Under the pieces are notes generated by a model. That model saw nothing but the letters and a program-made list of their open reading frames with translations. It had not been told where the DNA came from and ran no database searches. From the NCBI GenBank assembly GCA_000969725.1, contig JXSR01S046668.1: 26,403 nt of DNA; one strand, given 5' to 3'. How positions within the stretch are numbered: the first letter of the stretch is position 1; every line of letters starts with the position of its first letter. Shown here piece after piece: positions 1-9,600 of this stretch. Source of the DNA: Ophiothrix spiculata. Its lineage: Eukaryota; Echinodermata; Ophiuroidea; Amphilepidida; Ophiotrichidae. A program made the translations under genes and the position numbers.

Positions 1-84
1 GCGCGCTTCGCGAGATTGTTAACATTCTATAAAATTTGCTTCGCGCGTATATCAAGATTTTATCTCCATTTAAGACCTATATAA
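1..84. repeat. GCGCGCTTCGCG-type repeat, left part
   Basis: GCGCGCTTCGCG at 1-12 and GCTTCGCGCG at about 39-48, in AT-rich spacer, resemble the motifs at 593-636 (GCGCACTTCGCGCG, GCGCGCTACGCG). The CpG-rich palindromic motif recurs on both sides of the MITE at 85-566, so the MITE appears to have landed in an older repeat. Confidence 0.5.
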
Positions 85-566
85 GGCCAAGTAAAAATAA
101 TTATTTGTTTCCGGTAACATACTTTGAAAACATTGAGAAGGAAGGAAGGGAACAAATTTTATTTTAGCAAAAAATGTTATGCTTTTAAAATATCAAGATG
201 GAAGGAAGGAAAATATTTTATTTTTTCCAAAAGGTATATTGCTTACAAAAACATCAGATATGTAGTACTTTTCAACACAATTTTTGAATGACAGATATGA
301 TTAGTTCTATTGAAAGCATTAATTATTATAACTTGCTTTCAGAAGACTCTGATCTCACTGTGTACATTTTCAGGATATATGATTACATGAAAGACAACGG
401 GTGGACGTCATCAGTTCTCAAAATTTGCAGTAAGGAGGCCATCTCTCTCAACATGTATCGAGGGAAAACTGGGGAAGAAATATTTTATTTTTTCAGAAAA
501 CTGATACAATTTGCATTTTTGGGGACGAAAGGGTTACCGGAAACAAACATATTATTTTACTTGGCC
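85..566. mobile_element. MITE with TAA target duplication
   Basis: Terminal inverted repeats of about 35 bp: the left end begins GGCCAAGTAAAAATAATTAT and runs to TTTGTTTCCGGTAAC; the right end is the complement with a few differences (GTTACCGGAAACAAAC, then TTTTACTTGGCC). It is flanked by TAA at 82-84 and 567-569. A 3-bp TAA/TTA duplication fits PIF/Harbinger-type elements. GGAAGGAAGG tracts lie inside. The 93-codon open frame at 288-569 runs through the right TIR and resembles nothing I know. Confidence 0.75.
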
Positions 567-592
567 TAAAGTAGTACATTTGTTTTAAATTT

Positions 593-640
593 TGCGCACT
601 TCGCGCGAATATTGATAATTTTTGCGCGCTACGCGTGTAT
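593..640. repeat. GCGCGCTTCGCG-type repeat, right part
   Basis: GCGCACTTCGCGCG and GCGCGCTACGCG in AT-rich context, matching the motifs at the window start. Together they look like one repeat split by the MITE at 85-566. Confidence 0.45.
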
Positions 641-1061
641 TTAAAAAATGCAATTATACCCCTCCCATGGTGTCATTCCGGGGAAACTAAATCTTGTGCC
701 CCCCCAGTCAAAAAATCCTGTGCACGCCACGTGGCTTAGGCAATGGCGGCACCAGCATCTCATTTCTGGGATGGGGGGGCAAGACAAATTTCTGGGGGGG
801 GGGAGAAATGTGAAAAAACAACTTTTGGACGTAAAATTTCATGTGAGCTACAATTTTTTTTTATAATTGCCCCACTCTATATGTTAAAAAAATAAAAGGA
901 GAAGAAAGGGTCAAGTAAGAGGTCAGAAAGATGAACTTACAAAGCACAAATTTATAAAACTCCAGAGCGTCCCAAATCATTGATTTGAAAAAGGTCTGTT
1001 CATATTCTAGAGTCTCCTGTAGGGTACATCGAACAACACTTTCCTCTGTCTCACTGGTGAT

Positions 1062-1363
1062 CAAGCCCGTAGCCAGGGGCACCCCCCCCCCAAATTTGAC
1101 AATGTACAAAAAAGGTCCACAAAAATTCCCTGAATGTCCACCAAAAGAACACCTAAAGCACCAAAACATGAAATGTAGGTCGTTTCTTAATAAAATACTA
1201 CACAAAATACTTGAAAAACTAATGAAAACCTTTTTTTTTTTGCTTGTCACTCTCTTTCAAAACTCTAAAATTAGTTGGGTTGACCAAAACGAAAAATTTT
1301 CCTCCAAAAGGTCCACTTTTTGAAAATCCGCACCCCCTTGCAAAAATCTTGGCTACGGGCCTG
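1062..1363. mobile_element. hAT-like inverted-repeat element (MITE)
   Basis: Ends are CAAGCCCGTAGCCAGG on the left and TTGGCTACGGGCCTG on the right, whose complement is CAGGCCCGTAGCCAA. Starting with CA(G/A)G is hAT-like, but I cannot see a clean 8-bp duplication, so the family is tentative. Poly-C next to the left TIR and CCCCC near the right are part of the inverted structure. Open frames across it on both strands are uninformative. Confidence 0.5.
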
Positions 1364-1625
1364 GATGTCGATCTGGCATTTATAAAATTGTCAATTGACT
1401 GCTATATGTTGAGTCAATATTCCGATGCCATTTTTGATTTTCGTAAATCTTTATTAAAAAAGCTTGCCCTAAAACTGGGACTACAATTAGTAAAGGAACA
1501 AGCGCTGATTCACAAGTGGGTTAAAGGAACAAGCGCTGATTCAATCGGCATAGTCCCAGCCTATAATAATTCTGGCCTTCCAACATCTTGTATCTCAAAA
1601 TGTTTGCGGTCATGATATAGTGGGG

Positions 1626-1864
1626 ACAGTTTGCCAGTCCGACAGCTCTCTAGTCCGAAACTTCACTAGTCTGACAGCTCGCTTGTCCGACGACTCACTA
1701 GTCCGACAGCTCGCTAGTCCAAATTGTAATCAATCTAGGTTCGCTAGTCCAAATTTTAAAAACAGCTTGTCAGTCTGAATTTTAGAAATAGCTCCCTAGT
1801 CCGAATACTAAAATAGGCTTGCTGGTCCGAATTTTGAAATAGACTCGCTAGTCCAAATTTTAAA
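1626..1864. repeat. Degenerate minisatellite, TAGTCCGA unit
   Basis: The core (C/G)TAGTCCGA(A/C) recurs about ten times in two spacings: an 18-19 bp unit with CAGCTCGCTAGTCCGA on the left (1626-1720) and a longer unit of about 33 bp containing AATTTTAAAA on the right (1740-1864). Copies are divergent, which points to an old array. Confidence 0.7.
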
Positions 1865-1946
1865 ACCAAAATAAAAAGACATGACTCATGAGGCTTTAGA
1901 TTAGGAGTAGTTTTGAGCACTGAATAAATATGAAATACAGTCACTA

Positions 1947-2757
1947 TTCTGTTGGACGCACTGATGTCACAGACAAGAATCCTGTCCTCTGATTGGTCAA
2001 TTGAGGCTGTTCCATGTTACTTCCTGGCGTGAAACATTGCATTGGAGGTCAATGAAAAAGTCTACAAAATTTACATTTTCAGCTAAATTAATTTTTGTAT
2101 CAATCCCTTTCTTTGATATATTGTTCAAAAATGTGTCTTTCATCTTTATTGTAAGTAAATTTTAATGAATCAGAGCGGAAACATAAAATATTGTGGAAAT
2201 ATTGGTTCACTCCATAGACATCGCACAGTAAGTTTCACTCCAGTAACAAGTTGCTCGAGAAACACAAGCCAAAAAACTTTGTTTTTGGCTTGAGGCAAAC
2301 TGTGTAGTACAGCCTATCACATAAAGGCCATTTGTCCATAAATTGAAAAATACAAACGGTACTTGAACAAACAGTTCTGTTTTATTACATATTAATGAAA
2401 GGAACCTTTTTGAATTAAATTCATGAAAATTGCACTGTTCTGATCAGAGAAATCAAACGGAATGTTTCGTTTGTTTACATAGCAACCGTTCGTAAACATA
2501 TCTTCAAACATCATTTTTGTGTGACTACAAATGTAACAACTTCGGGAAGTATTTATAATAAGTAAATTTATTATAAATATCCTTTGTCATGTTTGTGGAG
2601 GGTTGCAGTTCGTATTTGATAGCTATGATCATTTTTGGGGATTTTTGGTATGTGCACTTATGCGCAGGTTTTATTGCAGAGCTCACAGCACAGCCAGATA
2701 TTTCGGGTAAGTAACAAGGACTGAGTACGCCAAATTCAACAACTGCGTCCGACAGAA
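1947..2757 (-). mobile_element. Family B MITE copy 1 (Tc1/mariner-like), interrupted
   Basis: Shares its sequence, in reverse orientation, with the copies at 14142-14487 and 19446-19789. Ends are TTCTGTTGGACGCA and TGCGTCCGACAGAA, flanked by TA at 1945-1946 and 2758-2759. It is split by a family A element at 2251-2710. Without that insert and its 8-bp duplication the copy is 343 bp, the same size as the others. No coding capacity. Confidence 0.85.
2251..2710 (+). mobile_element. Family A element copy 1, with 8-bp target duplication
   Basis: Inserted into family B copy 1, with exact 8-bp duplications GTAACAAG at 2243-2250 and 2711-2718; the uninterrupted family B copies have a single site here. 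It is highly similar to 5183-5657. Ends TTGCTCGAGA and TTACCCGAAA (complement of the right end) form a weak TIR. A hairpin, AAGCCAAAAA/TTTTTGGCTT, lies at 2266-2291. An 8-bp duplication suits hAT, P or Merlin types; the ends are not classic hAT. Confidence 0.88.
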
Positions 2758-2759
2758 TA

Positions 2760-3420
2760 GTTTATGAGCAAATTTTTCTCACCTTGAGTTCGACTTGTCC
2801 CCCACAACAATTTTACCATTCTCGGCTTCATCTTGGTGTACAACGAATTATTCTTGAAAGTTTTACTAAACTGCTGAGTCGAACGTAGGAGTCATAAACT
2901 TTGTGATAAAGCTTGTAAAAATAGAAGTATGTTGATATTTGAAATGGCAAATGCACCAAAATAAACTAGCTGAGCTTTTGGTTGAGGCCAACTGAAGGTC
3001 ACACACAGGACAGGTACACAAACTTTTAAAATGAATGAATGTTAATGAACTTTGCCCTGCTATAATCTTAGAACGTGCAAAATTCCCGAAGTTGGTCCCG
3101 CAAGACACAGCAGTTTGTTTACATCGGTGACAGCCTTTTTTCACGTGTGTGAGCGTTACATATTTTATGGACAAGAAATATTGTGTTTCTATAATAATTT
3201 GCTTGTTGTTCCCAATATGTGGTTTTATTTTGAGTTGTTAAAACAAACTGTTAAAGAATAAGACGATTATTAATTCCATTTGTTTAATTGATTTGAAGAA
3301 TTACTTCTTGAGCCTTAAATTTATCTACAACATTTGATTAAAGTAAATATTAATATGATACTTTTGACATGCATTTCAAAAACACAATGACAGTAGTAGT
3401 CTCTGTCTCATAGTGCTAAC
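2760..3420. other. Upstream flank without recognised features
   Basis: AT-rich DNA between the nested MITEs and the exon 1 region. I see no exon, TIR pair or tandem array. Short open frames on both strands here resemble nothing I know. Confidence 0.4.
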
Positions 3421-3576
3421 GGATCACTATTCAGACCTACGCGAAATCCGTAACCGATGGACTTTGGTTTTACGATGTGGCTAAATTTCTGAGGAAAGAA
3501 AATCATGTAAACACAAGCGAAGACAAATCAGACAGTTCAAATTTTAGGATAAAGTGAACCGCATTCCTGACTTGAA
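3421..3576 (+). promoter_or_regulatory. B9D1: Likely 5' UTR / proximal promoter of B9D1
   Basis: Placed only by position just upstream of the ATG. There is no TATA box. It is less AT-rich than the surroundings, with CpGs around 3440-3475 (TACGCGAAATCCGTAACCGATGG). GTAACC matches an RFX half-site, but no second half-site follows, so I do not call an X-box. The in-frame TGA at 3568 lies in the presumed leader. Confidence 0.35.
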
Positions 3577-3633
3577 ATGGCTAATCCTACGGTGTTTCTT
3601 GTTATGATCAGTGGTCAGATTGAAACCGGTGAT
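3577..3633 (+). CDS. B9D1: B9D1 coding exon 1
   Basis: Encodes residues 1-19, [19 protein letters not shown], the first beta strand of the B9 fold. It ends in phase 0 at GAT before a strong donor, GTAAGT. The in-frame TGA three codons upstream rules out an N-terminal extension within this exon. The 5' UTR and transcription start cannot be placed from sequence. Confidence 0.9.
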
Positions 3634-6600
3634 GTAAGTTAATCTTTCTGTAACTGTAAAAGATGTGTAAGCTTAATCCCCTTTTCCGCTTTTATACAAA
3701 AAAAACAGTAAATCATGATATGGCAATGAATGAAAACAAACTGTGATTATATTAAGATAGTGTAAAAGAATCTATCTGAAAAATACACTCATTCAGTTCC
3801 AAACGTTTTTATAATGCTTGTTGCCAAGGTTACAAGGCGGTAGACACAGCCGTCCTTGTAGACGTAATAGAATTTAGCCCTGATTGACCAGCAACACATC
3901 GATAATTGCCCCGTAATTGCCTACCCTAGTAATACCGTTATCGATGATATTGACTTCCAATATTGATTACTTTCTCCCCGACTCTAGTGAGAGAGGAACG
4001 CTATGGTGTACAATCCCCAGTGTGCGATGTTACCGTGCATGCACTCGTGAGTATAAGGACTAAGGACTTGTGCTAATAATAGTGTTGTATGTATGCAGGA
4101 GGAGGAGGAACGCTGTGGCATAAACTCAATGAAAAGTTCGCTCTAATTAATAATCGAGGGTCTTGCGACCCACACTTTAGTATATGATATTTTAAAAGAC
4201 ATAAAAGATTTATGGGTAAGACAATAATTATTGATAGCTGTTGTGAAAAATCAAGGGACAAATTGCACTGAGAGATTAAATAAGATATTTAGGCCTATTT
4301 AGGCCCAATATAAAAATGATATTATGAAATGTGATGTTTAAAAGAGACAATTGTTAAAAGAGAGGTGTAAAATAGGCATAGTGCGAACCTGATTTGTTTT
4401 CCGTAATTCTTCTAAACATAGAACGAGTTACTCGTTGTGTTTTCATCCTCCGATTTTATACGCACTTGAATTCATTACATCGCAAAATATCACGGGATTT
4501 AGTCATTTGAAAACCATTCTCGGAATCACAGAAAACTTGCCAGCTTATAGGCTCGGTGTGGAATTAATAACTTTTAAATAAATAAATAAATAAAGTTAAC
4601 AAGAAAATGAATGGATAAATAAAATTAATTAATTAGCTTGATAAATAAAAAATAAATAAATAAAAAATAAATGAAATAGATAAATAAAACAGATACAGAA
4701 ATAAATAAAGTTAATAAATAAATAGATACATAAAATAATTTAATTAGCTGCCTTGATAAATAACAAATAAATATTAAAGATACATAAAATCAAATAAATA
4801 AATGAAATACAAATAGGGCCTAAATAGTAAATAAACTTAATAAATAAATAAATAAAATACATTTATTACTTTGATATACTTAAATAATTGATAAATAAAT
4901 TTAATATATAATGATATATGCGCATGCGTATATTTTAACAGTGCTGACTGAACACTGACATTTCCAGGCCGACAGGATAGACTCAATGTACAACATACTG
5001 GTATATTGATTTATCCTTGGCCATCAACATAACGGGCTCGAATCGATTTAATCGCCAGCTACACATAACTTGGAAAGACAGTTTCCAATATAATCAATGC
5101 CAATTACTACACCAATTCTATTACGAGGACGGCTGTGTCTACCGCCTTGTCCAAGGTTGGTTGGTTGGTTGGATGTGTAGACTTGCTCGAGAAACACAAG
5201 CCAAAAAACTTTGTTTTTAGCTTGAGGCAAGCTGTGTAGTACAGCCTATCACATAATGGCCATTTGTGCATAAATTGAAAAATACAAATGGTACTTGAAA
5301 AACAGAAATGTTTTATTCCATATTCATGAAAGGAACCTTTTTGAATTAAATTTATGAAAATCGCACTGTTCGGATCAGAGAAATCAAACGGTTTGTTGGT
5401 TTGTTTAATTACCTCGGATACGATTTGTAAACATATCTTCAAACATCATTTTTGTGTGACTAACAACTTTGGGAAGTGTTAAATAATAGGTAAATTTAGT
5501 ATAAATATCCTTTGTAATGTTTGTGGAGGGTTGCAGTTCGTATTTGATAGCTCTGATCATTTTTGGGGATATTGGGTATGTGCACTTATGCGCAGGTTTT
5601 ATTGCAGAGCTTGCTTCTGGCTGTGGTACCAATACCACAGCCAGATATTTCGGGTAAGTGTAGACTTATAAATGTTCATAAAAGTAAACTGCTTTCCCGC
5701 CACCACACAAAAAAGAATGTTCACATGTACACTGCTACTGAAATAACTGCGATGAAAGTCCAGTCATCACTAACACTTCACTGGCTATAAGTCTAAGTCA
5801 CTATGCACAGCAAGCACAGCAAAAGTTAATAGTTCACCATGATTAAAATGCATGCAGATCAGAAAGTGCAAAATAGCACTGGTATATGCAGCATCAATAA
5901 ATGAGGATGCAATAAGATAAAAGGTAGCATGCAGAGTGAAGTCTCCATCACGCAAAAGCCAATATATACAAAAAACATAAATGGGGTATACACAGAGCAA
6001 GATATAACATGATTATAAAAATATGCACTACACAAGTGAAGTGCTATCAAAATGGCACAAGACTGCAGTATGTACGCAGTCGAAGTAAAAAAAAATACAA
6101 TATAATACAATATAATACAGTATGTTACAGAGGAAAGCTGTAAGAAGCTATAAATACATGCACAGAATCATGTTCAGTAAAGTTCACAGTAGGCCTATAT
6201 GCTAATGCAAAATGATCTAAAATTACATCTAGATAAGACCAAATGCATTCCTTAAGCATTGCTGATCTCTTTGTATGCAGACTATAACACAGGAGTCTAG
6301 GAGTAACGGCTCTGTATGTCAGGGAATGATGGGTGCAGTCTAGTATCACTTGCAGAAGAATTTCTTGATTCATAAATAATTAAACCTTCTGCAACATCGC
6401 TGCTGTAAGTATCAATAAGAAGGTTTTTGATCCTGGTAAGATGGAACTCATGACAGCTATTAGTCCTGGCACCATGACTTGACTTGGTCCTGAGTTACAA
6501 TTATTGGAACTAGTTGCCAAGCAGGTTACTCTGCAATTGATCGTAAAACACGATCTGATTCACTGCGATTGATAATCTTGTTCATTCAGATCGTGCGGGG

Positions 6601-9600
6601 AACTATTTCAATTCCGTAGAACCTATACCGTACGCAATACAAATGACCCATTTAATGATTGCATCACCAACATGGCCTTGAATGTCATAGCTTAATCCAT
6701 TGCTTTTGAAGGGGTGATTTCAATGAAGTCAATTTAGTAGCGCCTGCTTTTAATCTCTGGCTGGAATAGTCAAACATCTATGAAATAATGGTATAGCCAA
6801 GCGACGTCACATTAATATTAATGAGATCCCATAATGCAATCTGGAACGTGACAATATTTTGTTGACATCGTTTGATCACCAGGAACGCATTTTTAGACAA
6901 GAAAAATCACATGCAGATATCGCCTTTAGTGGAAATAAATGACCAAAGTGAATAGTAAGTTTCTTAGATATTAATTATATGAAGTAATCAAGCCAATTTG
7001 TTTGGAGTCATATTGTCACATTTAACCGTAAGGTGCGTTACAAATTCCGGAACGCTGGCTCCATTGAAATGCGTGGAATAAATTGCCGAATTCGCTGAGC
7101 GTCAGTGCCTCATATAGGATATGAGGCACGAGTTCAGTGCAACTCTGCAAAGACTGACTTGTCACGATCTGATTCAGTCCATATGATTTACAATGAAATG
7201 GACAGACGGGGCTCAATTGACTCAATGGTTAATTTTGCCAATTTTTTGAAGTCTCATTTTGAACAACTCTCGTCATCAAAAATGAATCCAAAAAATCAGG
7301 AATCTTGGTCAATGACCATGTGATGCCTCCGTCAAGGAAAGAGCATACCAGAGCCCTTGTAAGACCTCAGCTTGAATATGCATATGCCTCTTCAGTGTGG
7401 AACCCATATACCAAGACTGACAAAATCAAGGTTGAGAGCATTCAACAGCAAGCAGCACGATTCACAGTAGGCGACTACCTACACTGAAAACAATTCGTTC
7501 CTTCACGTCTCTCATTGAAAACACTGTATTATAACCAACGTAAAAATTACACGCGGGCGACGGGCGATTCCGCCCGCGAGACATATATATCACCCTCGTG
7601 AGCACCATAAACGGGGGGCAAAAAAGTTTGTAAAAATCCCATAAAGTCACCCGCCTAATACCTCATGGCTAACACCACTCCTGTTGAAGCAGTATCAGCA
7701 CCCTCACACCAAGCTTTCAGTGCATGCGTGGCAGCACTACCAGTCATCAGATGTCTGCCATCTAATATGGATGGTAAAGCAGCTATCCAGAATTTAATCG
7801 CACCTTTTGTTTCTGAAAACTTTTGTATACACTTTCTGCACTTGGACTGCACTGAACCAGTTCAATCATCTAGGACAGCCAAAATTTTGCATTTAAAGAT
7901 GCTTCAGATTCAAGATCAAGGGTAACCATGATTTTCAAGCTTTTAGACAATTAGTCAAAAACCACTTAGCTCATCATAATTGTATTGATTCTTGAGCTGG
8001 TCCGCTTGTCTCCTTGTTTGTGTGCATCATCATTTTTCCTGTTCTTCTGTGATCTCCCTTTTCCTCATTTCCTAAGGACCCCAATGGAAATAAGCTTTTT
8101 TTTAAACTTTTTTGGTACTCTTGGTTTAAATAATTCTTTGTGTAGTTTAATTATATTTCTGTGCAATTATTGTATTTATGTATATTTTAATGTTGCTATT
8201 TAAATGTGTAAATGTTTTATGAGTACCTAATAAAATCAAATCAAATCAAATATGCCATGGTAGTCAAGGAGTTTACCAAACATAAACTTGTGAAATGTAA
8301 ACAATCACCTAAAATTAACAAATGCAAGATCAAAGTACACATTTTGATTTTTTCAATCCACAAACACTCAAATAGATACTCATTAATATTATTAACAACA
8401 ATACATGAGTGATCCAACAAAAAAGGATAGCAAAAAAGTCATGGGCTAATTTTAGCCAATGAGAATGCATTGGTCGTATATGAAAAACTGTCAAACCGTA
8501 ATGGCTGCCGTGGTCCGCTACTCTGCAACACTTCGTCACGAAGCCAAACGCAGTGCCAGAGGGTTTGTGAGTGCGCTTAGGTCGAATATTTAGGAGCAGG
8601 GTTTGCTTGTCTTAGGTGCTTAGTTGCTTCAGTCTTAAAAACTTGGTGGCTTGTGATGTTGACAATATTATTCGGTAGACAATTCCAATCGGAAATAGTT
8701 TTTTGGGAATATTAGGCACTATATCGAATGGGGAGCTCTTGTGAAGGCCATAGCAGCACCTCCTGGTGCCACCTGACAGAGACAGAGAGAGAGAATTAAA
8801 ACTAAGTGCAACTGAAAAATAATAAAATATGAGAGTGAGCTCCCAAATTTTTCATTGAATTTGATTCCACTAAGTGGTAAGTGTGCCGTGACTCTCACAT
8901 GTTCAAATGGATACATGCATTCTTCAGTGCTGGAATTTCAGTGCTGGGAAGGTAACAGGCTCACTGCATATAGGAGGTGCGGCGATCAACTCACAGTAGT
9001 TGTGTAGTTTAGCACCATAGCTAATAGTAAATAGGCTGCGATTTCTGTTTTCCTTTGGAAAGGTTCTTAAAGACAGAGCTGATTTAAGTGTTTATATTAT
9101 TTTTGTTATTTTCAGTTTCCAGAATTTGATGATCTTTATGTGAAGTACAATTTTGTGTTTGGAACTGACTGGGTAATAACATCAGTAAGTATCAATTCAT
9201 TATACAGGATGAGTCAAAATAAAGTGTAATCTAATCAGTGATTTTATATAACCAGTTCCTTTTATTCTGTAGCAAAATTGGACCTGTATGGGATGTCAAA
9301 TTTCAGAAGCTTTCATAGAAAATTTATTGTGTTGAAATCAGACGAAGCATTCTAAAGTTATAGCCATTTGAATGGAGGTACCCAATTTGAATGGCGAACA
9401 AACTACGCTATTAACTTTACGTGCATACTGGTAACACAAGTTGCTGTCTCTTTCAATTGTTATGATAGGAACGCCTATAGTGGAAATAAAAGAACAAGAA
9501 AATAATAGGTTGTCGAATGTGAAATGTGAAATATCGGGTACTGGGTTGACTCTAAGGTATTGACGTCAGATCTCTCTCAAAAAAAAATATTTTAATTCGG

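Noticed and set aside
861-1323. Overlapping 112-129 codon open frames on both strands
   Set aside because: They run through the hAT-like element and its poly-C/poly-G tracts, show no domain, and no splice-consistent continuation was seen.
3820-3833. GTTGCCAAGGTTAC as an RFX X-box near exon 1
   Set aside because: Three mismatches to the consensus core, and the last two bases belong to the transposon end; the original site read GTTGCCAAGGTTGG.
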